This document shows, piece by piece, positions 35,733 through 42,334 of a DNA stretch of 46,618 nt. Every line of letters starts with the position of its first letter. The first letter of the stretch is position 1. The notes under the pieces were generated by a model. The model was given only the letters and a program-made list of their open reading frames with translations. It was not told where the DNA came from and ran no database searches. The DNA lies in NCBI GenBank assembly GCA_002869235.1, contig PKTI01000023.1, positions 1 through 46,618 of the forward strand, given 5' to 3'. Source of the DNA: Candidatus Parcubacteria bacterium (GTDB lineage Bacteria > Patescibacteriota > Patescibacteriia > UBA1558 > GWA2-36-10). A program made the position numbers and the translations under genes.

Positions 35733-37049
35733 ATGAGCAAAAGCAAGATTTTTCTTTTGGTGAGCCTTATTTTTTTATCTGCCAATTTTATTTGGTTGAT
35801 ATATTTTGATAATCAGGAATACAATCCTGATTTTATTTTTGATAAATTTTATCAATTTGAGGCTAAGGTTTTGGACAGGGACAAAAAAATATCAGGCTGG
35901 AATTTGCTAGTAGAGCCAAAAGACTTGGATAATTTTTCAGGCAAAATTTTGCTTTATACTGATTTGTATCCAGAGTACAAGCAAGGGGACTTGATTTCTG
36001 CATCGGCCAAAGTATATAAACCAGAGCCAATTATAGACGAGAGCGGAAAAAGTTTTGCTTATGACAAATATTTGGCCAAAGATGGTATATATGCTACTGG
36101 TTATAGACCTTATATAAAAAGACTTGGGCAAGAGCGTGACTTTTTATTTTATATTTATCAGGTCAAAAATTATTTTTGGCAAAACTTGAACAATTATTTA
36201 GTTGAACCATCTTCGTCATTGGCCAAGGGCATGCTTCTGGCTGCTCGTCGAGAAATACCAGATGAGTTGAGAAATGATTTCGCTAGAGTAGGCCTTAGCC
36301 ATATCATAGCTATTTCGGGCTTACATATTGCTATTATTGTCTGGTTGATACAATCATTTTTGATATTTATTGGGCTCAACAGAAAAAAATCTTTTATTGC
36401 TTTGCTTATAATTTTATTACTTTATCTTTTTTTGATTGCCTTTCCTAGTTCGGCCCTTAGGGCTAGTCTTATGGTCGTTTTTGTTTTGTTGGGGCCATTT
36501 TTGGGGCGCAATACGCCCTCTGTTTATTCACTAGTTTTAGTGGCTGATATTTTTGTTTTGATCAATCCTTATGTATTGCTTTACGATATAGGATTTCAAC
36601 TTTCTTTTTTGGCAGTTTTAGGCCTACTTTTTTATGTAAATTTTTTTAAAAGAGTATTAGTTTTTATTCCAGAGAGATTTAAGATCAGAGAAGTTTTTTC
36701 GGTGACTTTGGCAGCTCAGGTTTTTACCTGGCCCTTGATAGTTTACAATTTTAATATTTTTTCTATTGCAGCTCCTTTGGTAAATTTTATAATACTACCT
36801 ATTTTACCTTTGGTTTTAGTTTTTAGTTTTGCTTTGGCTATCTTTGGTTTTTATTCACCAATAGCACAAGTTATTTCTTGGCCTTTATTTTTGATTTTAA
36901 AGTTTATTGCCGAAGTTGCCAAATATTTTGCCAGGATTCCTTATACTTATTTTCAGTTTGATAATTTTTCTTTACTGTATATGTGTTTATCTTTAGCTTT
37001 TATGTTTTTATTAACTTATGTTTTAAAACCATTAGATTATGAAGATTAA
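35733..37049 (+). CDS. comEC: ComEC/Rec2 channel part (DUF4131 + competence domain)
   Basis: 438 residues forming the membrane part of the DNA-uptake channel. An N-terminal TM helix and an OB-like DUF4131 region (about 1-130) are followed by the Competence domain: MLLAARREIPDELRNDFARVGLSHIIAISGLHIAI (in parts) with several TM helices to the end. The ISGLHIAI motif is diagnostic. Full ComEC usually carries a C-terminal metallo-beta-lactamase domain; here that domain is a separate gene overlapping by 11 bp in another frame. Probably imports single-stranded DNA for competence and scavenging. Confidence 0.93.
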   Translation: MSKSKIFLLVSLIFLSANFIWLIYFDNQEYNPDFIFDKFYQFEAKVLDRDKKISGWNLLVEPKDLDNFSGKILLYTDLYPEYKQGDLISASAKVYKPEPIIDESGKSFAYDKYLAKDGIYATGYRPYIKRLGQERDFLFYIYQVKNYFWQNLNNYLVEPSSSLAKGMLLAARREIPDELRNDFARVGLSHIIAISGLHIAIIVWLIQSFLIFIGLNRKKSFIALLIILLLYLFLIAFPSSALRASLMVVFVLLGPFLGRNTPSVYSLVLVADIFVLINPYVLLYDIGFQLSFLAVLGLLFYVNFFKRVLVFIPERFKIREVFSVTLAAQVFTWPLIVYNFNIFSIAAPLVNFIILPILPLVLVFSFALAIFGFYSPIAQVISWPLFLILKFIAEVAKYFARIPYTYFQFDNFSLLYMCLSLAFMFLLTYVLKPLDYED

Positions 37050-37866
37050 AATAATTTTTATTTTGTTATTTTGTCTAATATTATTTTTATTTTTTAGTAT
37101 TAATAAAAAATCAGATCAATTAGAAGTTTATTTTTTGGACGTAGGTCAAGGTGATGCTATCCTTATCAGAACACCACAAGGACAAAATATCCTGATTGAT
37201 GGTGGCCCAGACAACATTTTGCTTTACAAATTATCACAAGCCTTGCCTTGGTGGGATAGGACTATAGATTATATGATAATAAGTCATTACCATGCTGATC
37301 ATTACATGGCTTTTCCAGAAATTTTGAATAAGTACAAAGTAAAAAATATTTTAGTTACTTCTCATCAACCAAATGACTCACTTTATACTGTTTGGCAGGA
37401 ATCATTATCTGATAAAAATGTGTCTAGCCAAATAGTAAAGGCTGGCGAGATTTTTAGGATAGACGATGATTTGTCATGGCGAGTAATTTCGGCAGATTTT
37501 AAGCATGAAGATTTCAATGATAATTCTTTGGTTATTCGTTTGAGTTACAGAGAAATTAATTTTTTGTTTATGGGCGACTTGCCTACATCTGGTGAGGAGA
37601 GGATATCAAAGTTTGATTTTGACTTGGAAAGCGAAGTTTTGAAAGTGGGTCATCATGGCAGCAAGTATTCATCTAGTGATATTTTTTTATCTCAAGTAAA
37701 ACCTCAGTTATGTATAATTCAATCTGGAGAAGACAACAAATTTGGCCATCCACACAAAGAGGCTGTAGCACGTTTAGAAAGTGTAGGTTGTAAGGTCAAA
37801 AATACGCAAAATTTGGGTACCATTAGCTTAAAAACAGATGGACATGAGCTTTATTATGATTTTTGA
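37039..37866 (+). CDS. ComEC-type metallo-beta-lactamase protein (separate subunit)
   Basis: 275 residues: an N-terminal TM/signal segment (about 3-20), then the ComEC-type MBL domain. Seen: YFLDVGQGDAILIRTPQG, the metal motif SHYHADHYMAF (HxHxDH), FMGDLP, and the late VGHHGSKYSSS motif. It starts inside the end of the channel gene (11-bp overlap), which suggests coupled translation of a two-subunit ComEC. It probably degrades the non-transported strand outside the membrane. It ends at TGA (37864-37866), the only clear UGA stop of a native-type gene here. Confidence 0.92.
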   Translation: MKIKIIFILLFCLILFLFFSINKKSDQLEVYFLDVGQGDAILIRTPQGQNILIDGGPDNILLYKLSQALPWWDRTIDYMIISHYHADHYMAFPEILNKYKVKNILVTSHQPNDSLYTVWQESLSDKNVSSQIVKAGEIFRIDDDLSWRVISADFKHEDFNDNSLVIRLSYREINFLFMGDLPTSGEERISKFDFDLESEVLKVGHHGSKYSSSDIFLSQVKPQLCIIQSGEDNKFGHPHKEAVARLESVGCKVKNTQNLGTISLKTDGHELYYDF

Positions 37867-37874
37867 GATATTGC

Positions 37875-37903
37875 TTGATTTTTAGTATTTTCTGACGTAT
37901 AAT
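37875..37903 (+). promoter_or_regulatory. Promoter for the receiver-domain gene
   Basis: TTGATT (37875-37880), 17-bp spacer, perfect TATAAT (37898-37903), 32 bp before the ATG. Confidence 0.75.
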
Positions 37904-37935
37904 AAAGGCAGTTACAAGATTAATATTAAACAAAT

Positions 37936-38325
37936 ATGGCAGATAATAAAATCAAAATTTTGCTTATCGAAGACGAGGAGATGTTGGCTAATATGTATGA
38001 GGTCAAATTTAAGAATGAAGGTTTTGAGCTCTTCAAGGCTCTAGATGGTGCTCAAGGTTTGGAAATGGCCAAAAACACTCAACCAGACTTTATCTTACTT
38101 GATATCATCATGCCCAAAGTAGATGGTTTCTCAGTACTCAAATCTTTGAAAGAGGATGAGACTACCAAAAATATTCCAGTTATGATGCTTACAAACTTGG
38201 GACAAGATGAAGACATTGAAAGAGGTAAGCAGATGGGGGCAGTGGGCTATTTGGTAAAAGCCAATATTACTCCAGCCGAAGTTGTAGAAGCTGTAAAAGT
38301 AGAATTGCAAAAATTGGGTAAATAA
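37936..38325 (+). CDS. Single-domain response regulator (receiver only)
   Basis: 129 residues with only a REC domain. Acid pocket: LLIEDEEM (about 10-16). Phospho-acceptor Asp in FILLDIIMPKVDGF (about 56). Conserved Thr in VMMLTNLG and Lys in GYLVKANITP. There is no output domain and no histidine kinase in the window, so it is an orphan CheY/Spo0F-like protein. Such stand-alone receivers occur near motility or pilus genes in Patescibacteria; its partner here is unknown. Confidence 0.92.
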   Translation: MADNKIKILLIEDEEMLANMYEVKFKNEGFELFKALDGAQGLEMAKNTQPDFILLDIIMPKVDGFSVLKSLKEDETTKNIPVMMLTNLGQDEDIERGKQMGAVGYLVKANITPAEVVEAVKVELQKLGK

Positions 38326-38330
38326 AAATA

Positions 38331-38375
38331 TTGACAATAGATTAATATCACCCTATGCTAGGCTTAGCAAGGGTG
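38331..38375 (+). promoter_or_regulatory. ndk promoter overlapped by an inverted repeat
   Basis: Consensus TTGACA (38331-38336), 17-bp spacer, TATGCT (38354-38359). The -10 and start site lie inside an 11-bp inverted repeat with one bulge: CACCCT-A-TGCTA (38349-38360) and TAGCA-AGGGTG (38365-38375). It may be an operator, or a hairpin formed in readthrough RNA from the receiver gene. Confidence 0.6.
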
Positions 38376-38404
38376 AATTTAATAAAATAAATAATTTAAG
38401 TAAT

Positions 38405-38983
38405 ATGGATTTTAAGAAAGAAAAAACATTTGTGATGGTCAAACCAGACGGAGTACGTAAAGGTTTGATCGGAGAAATTATTGCACGTTTTGAACAACGT
38501 GATCTTAAAGTAGTGGCCTTGGAAATGTTTATGCCTACCACCAAGCAGATTGACGATCATTATCCAAAGGATGAAAAGTGGATCGCTCGTCTTGGTCAAA
38601 AGACATTGGGTACATATGAAAAATATGGTGTTGATGCCAAAGAAGCTTTGGGCACTGACAATGACCTGGAAATAGGTAAGATGGTCCGTGGTTGGCTAGT
38701 AGATTACATGACATCAGCTCCACTAGTTCGAATGGTTGTAGAGGGTATTCATTCAGTAGACATGGTGAGAAAAATTTGTGGTGCTACTTTGCCAAATTTG
38801 GCTGATATGGGTACTATCCGTGGTGATTACTCAGCTGATTCACCAGCTGTAGCCAATAGCGAGAAAAGAGCAGTTATGAATCTGGTTCACGCTTCTGAAA
38901 CACCAGAGGAAGCCGAACATGAGATTAAACATTGGTTTGGCGACAGAGAAGTCATTTTTGAGTACAAAAGATTTATAGATTAA
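38405..38983 (+). CDS. ndk: Nucleoside diphosphate kinase, long form
   Basis: 192-residue NDK, which makes NTPs from NDPs by phospho-His exchange. FVMVKPDGVRKGLIGEII is the family start; the catalytic His is in AVMNLVHASETPEEA; NSEKRAVMN stands for the usual GSDS region. Usual length is about 140-150 residues; here about 30-40 extra residues (around 55-95, KWIARLGQKTLGTYEKYG and after) are inserted before LVDYMTSAPLVRMVVEG, as in other long NDKs. Monocistronic with its own promoter and terminator. Confidence 0.93.
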   Translation: MDFKKEKTFVMVKPDGVRKGLIGEIIARFEQRDLKVVALEMFMPTTKQIDDHYPKDEKWIARLGQKTLGTYEKYGVDAKEALGTDNDLEIGKMVRGWLVDYMTSAPLVRMVVEGIHSVDMVRKICGATLPNLADMGTIRGDYSADSPAVANSEKRAVMNLVHASETPEEAEHEIKHWFGDREVIFEYKRFID

Positions 38984-39008
38984 TTTTATTTTCAACAAAA
39001 ACAACAGA

Positions 39009-39032
39009 GGAGCTAAGATTAGCTCCTTTTTT
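39009..39032 (+). terminator. Intrinsic terminator after ndk
   Basis: GGAGCTAA-GA-TTAGCTCC followed by six T. Confidence 0.92.
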
Positions 39033-39041
39033 GTTTGGGGT

Positions 39042-39070
39042 TTGCGTAGCTTTTTTAGCGGTGTTATACT
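39042..39070 (+). promoter_or_regulatory. Promoter for the 6S-like small RNA
   Basis: TTGCGT (39042-39047), 17-bp spacer, extended -10 TGT-TATACT (TATACT at 39065-39070). There is no ORF downstream before the next terminator. Confidence 0.65.
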
Positions 39071-39076
39071 TTATAA

Positions 39077-39313
39077 GTAGCTCATTACTTTTCACATTAT
39101 GTAACTCTACAACATTATCCATTGGGAGCTTTATATTGATTGAGGCTGTGGCTTACAATTTGCGAGCACCCACCTGTTTCGACAGGGGAAACATATTGAA
39201 AAAGTAGAGCTGCGGAAGTCGTCAATTAGTAACCAGACAAATTATGTCAAAAGATGACTCGCAAAAAGGCGTTTTGTAAGTTGAATAAACTATAAAGACG
39301 CCTTTTTGTTTTT
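39077..39313 (+). ncRNA. Small structured RNA, possibly 6S RNA
   Basis: A transcript of about 235 nt between a promoter and a terminator, without a coding frame. CTCTAC (39103-39108) can pair with GTAGAG (39206-39211) as a closing stem. Inside is GCGAGCACCCACCTG followed by the tetraloop hairpin CCTGT-TTCG-ACAGG; a CACCCACCU element with a small 3' bubble hairpin is known from 6S RNAs of several groups. A further stem AGTCGTC/GATGACT precedes the terminator (AAAAAGGCGT at 39263-39272 with ACGCCTTTTT at 39298-39307). 6S identity is a suggestion; tmRNA was considered because of TTTCGACAGGG but there is no acceptor end or tag. Confidence 0.55.
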
Positions 39314-39331
39314 TTGTATTTTTTGGTAATC

Positions 39332-39353
39332 AAAAAACCACCCTAGTGGGTGG
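39332..39353 (-). terminator. Terminator of rpmB (minus strand)
   Basis: CCACCC-TAGT-GGGTGG with a T run on the minus-strand 3' side (A run 39332-39337). Located just after the rpmB stop. Confidence 0.88.
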
Positions 39354-39371
39354 AATAACTTTTATTTTTAA

Positions 39372-39560
39372 TTATACAGTTTTAGTTTTTTGTAATTTTT
39401 TTATAGTCTTTAAGCAAGAAGTACAAGCAACTATTTTCTTTCTGCCAATTCTCTTGGTTTGCAAATTCACCTTCATTTTTCTTTTGGAGGCGATATTGGA
39501 GTGGCTTCTAATGTTGCCAACTAATGCTTTTTTCTGACAAATTTCACAAACTTTGGCCAT
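39372..39560 (-). CDS. rpmB: 50S ribosomal protein L28
   Basis: 62-residue L28. It begins MAKVCEICQKKALVGNIRSHS and contains RKMKVNLQTKRI; a second Cys pair (ACTSC) makes the four-Cys zinc-binding form. Monocistronic on the minus strand, with its promoter in the AT-rich gap shared with the divergent M50 gene and its own terminator. No SD. Confidence 0.95.
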   Translation of the reverse strand: MAKVCEICQKKALVGNIRSHSNIASKRKMKVNLQTKRIGRKKIVACTSCLKTIKKLQKTKTV

Positions 39561-39566
39561 AGTGGT

Positions 39567-39594
39567 TTGATTTTTTGGTTAATTAAGATATAAT
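39567..39594 (+). promoter_or_regulatory. Promoter for the M50 protease gene
   Basis: TTGATT (39567-39572), 16-bp spacer, TATAAT (39589-39594). The divergent rpmB promoter overlaps this region. Confidence 0.6.
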
Positions 39595-39650
39595 ACTTTG
39601 TACAATAACGTTACAATATGTTATCATAAATATTGATTTTTGTCAAAGGT

Positions 39651-40283
39651 ATGTTAATTAGCACTCTATTTGAAAGCCCACAGATGTTTCTGATTGTAGT
39701 CATGGCTATTGTCTATGCTTTGACTATCCATGAGTTTTCTCATGCAGCCGCAGCCACTTATTTGGGCGATAACACAGCAAAATATAATGGCCGTTTAAAT
39801 CTAAATCCAATGTCTCATTTGGATGTTTTTGGTACTTTGATGTTGCTTTTTGCCGGCTTTGGCTGGGGCAAGCCAGTGCCAGTAAATACCCATAATCTTC
39901 GTTGGAGAAAATGGGGAGATTCAGTAGTTTCTTTGGCTGGGCCATTTTCCAATTTTATTAGCGGATTTATATTTATATTGATATACAAAGGCTTATCTGG
40001 AGTGTTGCCTTGGGACAACTTGGTTTTTGTCTTTTTGATTTATCTTATATTTGTTAATTTTATCTTGGGAATATTCAATCTTATACCAATTCCACCACTA
40101 GACGGATCTCATGTCCTGTTCAACTTGATATCTGATAAATATGCTGATTTTAAAAGGAAATTTGCTATAAATGGTCCCTGGATATTACTTATATTGCTTA
40201 TTATGGATAATTTTTTAGGTTTTAATATATTTGGACATATTTTTGGCTTTTTTGAAGACATTATCTGGAAAATATTAGCATAA
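39651..40283 (+). CDS. Site-2 protease family (M50) membrane metalloprotease
   Basis: 210 residues from ATG 39651 (an upstream TTG at 39633 is less likely). Multi-pass membrane zinc protease: HEFSH at 27-31 supplies the two His and Glu; the central NPMSHLDVFGT loop and the later PPLDGSHVLF motif supply the third ligand, Asp. About five TM helices. This small form without a PDZ domain is common in bacteria, and its substrate is unknown; family members cleave membrane-bound regulators. Ends at a strong terminator. Confidence 0.92.
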   Translation: MLISTLFESPQMFLIVVMAIVYALTIHEFSHAAAATYLGDNTAKYNGRLNLNPMSHLDVFGTLMLLFAGFGWGKPVPVNTHNLRWRKWGDSVVSLAGPFSNFISGFIFILIYKGLSGVLPWDNLVFVFLIYLIFVNFILGIFNLIPIPPLDGSHVLFNLISDKYADFKRKFAINGPWILLILLIMDNFLGFNIFGHIFGFFEDIIWKILA

Positions 40284-40305
40284 TTTATATTTTTGATTAT
40301 AAAAT

Positions 40306-40341
40306 GATTTGTCAGGAGTAGCTCTTGACAAATCTTTTATT
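40306..40341 (+). terminator. Terminator of the M50 gene, containing the next promoter's -35 box
   Basis: GATTTGTCA (40306-40314) and TGACAAATC (40326-40334) form a perfect 9-bp stem, with inner GAG/CTC, followed by TTTTATTT. The 3' arm contains TTGACA (40325-40330), the -35 box of the next promoter. Confidence 0.88.
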
Positions 40342-40352
40342 TATGCTATAGT
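40325..40352 (+). promoter_or_regulatory. Near-consensus promoter for the large RNA
   Basis: TTGACA (40325-40330), 16-bp spacer, extended -10 TGC-TATAGT (TATAGT at 40347-40352). The expected start, about 40359, coincides with the 5' closing helix of the RNA. Confidence 0.85.
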
Positions 40353-40358
40353 ACACAA

Positions 40359-41126
40359 TCCGAGCCTAAATTAGGCTTGTCCTTTTCCCATCAGACATGG
40401 AACCCTAACCCTTTTTCTTGAAGTCGGGGAGCGGACGCCCCTTATCTCCGCATTGTAATGCCTTCTTGGCATTTTGGTAAAAGAACGGAGGCTGATCGCA
40501 TGATCATGAGTCCGCCGGGCAACTAACCGGCCTCACGCATCCGTCCAAGTCCAAAGAGGCGGCTTAGGTCTCAAATTTACCACCCAAAACCAAATCAAAT
40601 GAAGATTCGATTTCCGAGACCCAAGCCAAGGACACCTGATCCTCCACCAGTTCTGCGGCAGCGCCGCCGCACAACAGCAGTTCGTCCCTCTCGAGAAGAG
40701 GTCTGACATGAGGCTCATCGTCTACGACTAGCAGAGCCCCTCTTAGCAGGGGCATTCCATGTACCATCGCGACGCAGGGCGTCGACACAGCATGCACGAT
40801 CACGGGTCTGGCCCGTCGGTTGCCACACGGCTCCCGAAGTTGGCCACCGGCCGACTACCCCTTGATCGACAACGTGTAGTGCGCTGGCGAAAAGTTAGTA
40901 ACCAGCGAAACTGGGTACGGCCGTACTACAATAGTACTCCCAGAATACCCGGATACTCCCGGGAAACACTATGACGTTTTGCATGGGTTCGACCCTGCGT
41001 TGTACGGCCCCCAGGGCCCCCACGATTGATTCATCGCGACAGCCGTTCGGCTTGTCATCAATCGTGCGGGGTTCCTGGGGGCTCGACATCATTTTGCGAA
41101 GTTCCTACGGGAACTTCTTTCTTTTT
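40359..41126 (+). ncRNA. Candidate large structured noncoding RNA (about 765 nt)
   Basis: A GC-rich transcript in an AT-rich genome, between a near-consensus promoter and an intrinsic terminator. The ends pair: CGAGCC (40361-40366) with GGCTCG (41080-41085). Hairpins seen in order include CTCCG/CGGAG enclosing AATGCC-TTCTT-GGCATT, GGCTT-a-GGTCTC with GAGACC-c-AAGCC, TGCGGC/GCCGCA, CCTCT/AGAGG, GCCCC/GGGGC, GACGC-AGG-GCGTC, ACGGG/CCCGT and GTTGGCC-ACC-GGCCGAC. Then CGCTGG/CCAGCG and a 74-nt arm at 41008-41081 closed by CCCCCAGG/CCTGGGGG. Open frames inside are short, lack ribosome binding sites and look random. It matches no RNase P, tmRNA, SRP or rRNA signature I know. Size and complexity recall OLE, GOLLD or ROOL RNAs, but class and function are unknown. 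Confidence 0.72.
41098..41126 (+). terminator. Terminator of the large RNA
   Basis: GAAGTTCC-TACG-GGAACTTC (41098-41117) followed by TTTCTTTTT. Confidence 0.9.
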
Positions 41127-41129
41127 GGC

Positions 41130-41158
41130 TTGATTTTTTATTTACTTTGTTATACAAT
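41130..41158 (+). promoter_or_regulatory. Promoter for the GC-rich lipoprotein gene
   Basis: TTGATT (41130-41135), 17-bp spacer, TACAAT (41153-41158). It starts directly after the terminator of the large RNA. Confidence 0.6.
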
Positions 41159-41164
41159 CTTTTC

Positions 41165-41367
41165 TGTTTGTTCATTGAGGTATGGGCGCTTTGCGTTCAT
41201 ACAAACCGTTGACTTTAGACGTAGAAAGGAGACGATTGTTTATTAAAAAGGACTGACAATCCTGAATAGGTCAGCAACTGTTAGCTATGCACCACTTATA
41301 TCCCTCACTTTCGCGCTCTGCAATAGAGCAAGTATCTTGAAACAGAAGAAACACGGAGGCTACACTA
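41165..41367 (+). other. About 200-nt 5' leader of the lipoprotein gene
   Basis: No clear gene. Hairpins CTGAC/GTCAG (41253-41273) and GCTCT-GCAAT-AGAGC (41315-41329). AAAGGAG (41225-41231) precedes a possible TTG-started six-codon leader peptide (FIKKD then TGA at about 41254). Unusually long for this genome, so it may be regulatory. Confidence 0.35.
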
Positions 41368-42018
41368 ATGCGACGATTGACTGTTTTGATCTTAACGATC
41401 ACTCTGTTCGCCCTGGCCATGGCCGGCTGCGAGAATGCCGACACGACGACGGCACCGGACATCAACACTCCCGAGATCCAGGCCGTCACGGCCTACGAGA
41501 GCGGGGGATTCGACGCCCTGATGAACCTGGCCGCGGATGGTCAGAGCTCCATGTCGTCGGACGACATCGCCCTGAAGACGAGCGATCCGGACACCATGTG
41601 GGTTGCCCACTCCAAGCCTTACGGCACCCAGAGCGGTTACTGGACCGTGGACATCGTCACCACCGTACACCCCAGCGGCGACGCCAGGGGCTATCACCTG
41701 CCTTTCACCGTTTCGACCAGCGATCCCAACGGCTGGACCTACGTCGGCGCAAGCCTGGGCTCGGTGTACTCGAGTGAACCCGGAACTCCCTGGGGTTACG
41801 CGGGTATTTCCGGTTCGACGCCGTACTCCGACCACGTCAAGTTGGGCGCGAGCTACCCGACCTGGACTACCGACGGCCAGTACGCCGTGCATACCGTGCG
41901 TTGCAACACCCTTTTCTTGTTGCGAGCGCCGAGTTTCACGGTTAGCTGGGACGAGGACAACGTCGAGGTTCGTGACGTCAACAACGACCCCATCACCGAT
42001 TACGTCTTGATCGACTAG
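41368..42018 (+). CDS. GC-rich secreted lipoprotein of unknown function
   Basis: 216 residues. Lipoprotein signal MRRLTVLILTITLFALAMAGC with lipobox AMAGC (lipidated Cys near residue 20). The mature part is Thr/Ser/Asp-rich and beta-type (GYWTVDIVTTVHPSGD, HLPFTVSTSDPNGWTYVG, FTVSWDEDNVEVRDVN). Family not recognised. The start has a strong SD (GGAGG, 8 bases upstream), unlike core genes. Codons are strongly G/C-ending, about 60-65% GC by eye, against well under 40% around it. A large opposite-strand frame here is a GC artefact. Own promoter and terminator. It could be a horizontally acquired gene; its AT-rich control regions argue against simple contamination. Confidence 0.8.
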   Translation: MRRLTVLILTITLFALAMAGCENADTTTAPDINTPEIQAVTAYESGGFDALMNLAADGQSSMSSDDIALKTSDPDTMWVAHSKPYGTQSGYWTVDIVTTVHPSGDARGYHLPFTVSTSDPNGWTYVGASLGSVYSSEPGTPWGYAGISGSTPYSDHVKLGASYPTWTTDGQYAVHTVRCNTLFLLRAPSFTVSWDEDNVEVRDVNNDPITDYVLID

Positions 42019-42076
42019 GGCCGCGAAGCGGCCTAAACCCCGGGCTGGCGGAGGCAACTCTGCCAGCCCTTTTTCT
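42019..42076 (+). terminator. Double hairpin terminator after the lipoprotein gene
   Basis: GGCCGC-GAA-GCGGCC (42019-42033) directly after the stop, then GGGCTGGC (42042-42049) with GCCAGCCC (42062-42069) and TTTTTCTTTT. Confidence 0.92.
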
Positions 42077-42094
42077 TTTGTCAAAAATTGCTTC

Positions 42095-42123
42095 TTGAGC
42101 CATTTTTTGGCTTATATTATAAT
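42095..42123 (+). promoter_or_regulatory. Promoter for the 34-residue gene
   Basis: TTGAGC (42095-42100), 17-bp spacer, perfect TATAAT (42118-42123). Confidence 0.75.
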
Positions 42124-42200
42124 AAAAACACCGTTCATTCGCGTGTTGGTCCATTGACCAGCACAAACTCTGGTACCGTCGACACATGGAGGGAACCGTT

Positions 42201-42305
42201 ATGCATCGGTTCAAGATGAAACGCCGCAGCGAGATGCTGAACAGCCGCCAGGTCGAGAAGAAGGCCGCCAAGAAGAAGGTGACCACCCAGAAGATGATCG
42301 CCTGA
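42201..42305 (+). CDS. 34-residue highly basic small protein
   Basis: Begins MHRFKMKRRSEMLNSRQ and continues with a Lys/Ala-rich helix (EKKAAKKKVTTQK). About 40% Lys+Arg. Strong SD GGAGGG seven bases before the ATG, its own promoter and terminator, GC-rich codons, TGA stop. It resembles in character very small basic ribosomal or nucleic-acid-binding proteins but matches none I know. It lies two genes after the large RNA and before the ribosomal rpsL operon. A role as an RNA-binding or ribosome-associated peptide is only a guess. Confidence 0.62.
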   Translation: MHRFKMKRRSEMLNSRQVEKKAAKKKVTTQKMIA

Positions 42306-42334
42306 TCCACCGACGACGGATCGCCGAGCGATCA

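Noticed and set aside
37039..37049. Frameshift error splitting comEC
   Set aside because: The downstream gene has its own ATG and hydrophobic N-terminal segment, and the overlap has no homopolymer typical of an indel error.
39170..39200. tmRNA, suggested by TTTCGACAGGG
   Set aside because: That stretch is a self-contained CCTGT-TTCG-ACAGG hairpin; there is no acceptor stem, T-arm, CCA end or tag reading frame.
40980..41005. tRNA or tmRNA T-arm (GGGTTCGACCC)
   Set aside because: It folds as a local hairpin in the large RNA; no acceptor stem, anticodon arm or CCA is in register.
40361..41085. RNase P RNA or group I/II intron
   Set aside because: No RNase P conserved-region motifs and no intron core or domain V signature could be found by eye.
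40533..41246. Short ORFs on both strands of the large RNA
   Set aside because: They are short, have no ribosome binding sites or protein-like composition, and run through strong RNA stems and the terminator.
41392..42084. Long opposite-strand ORF over the lipoprotein gene
   Set aside because: A GC-rich shadow; the plus-strand frame has SD, lipobox, promoter and terminator, the minus frame has none.
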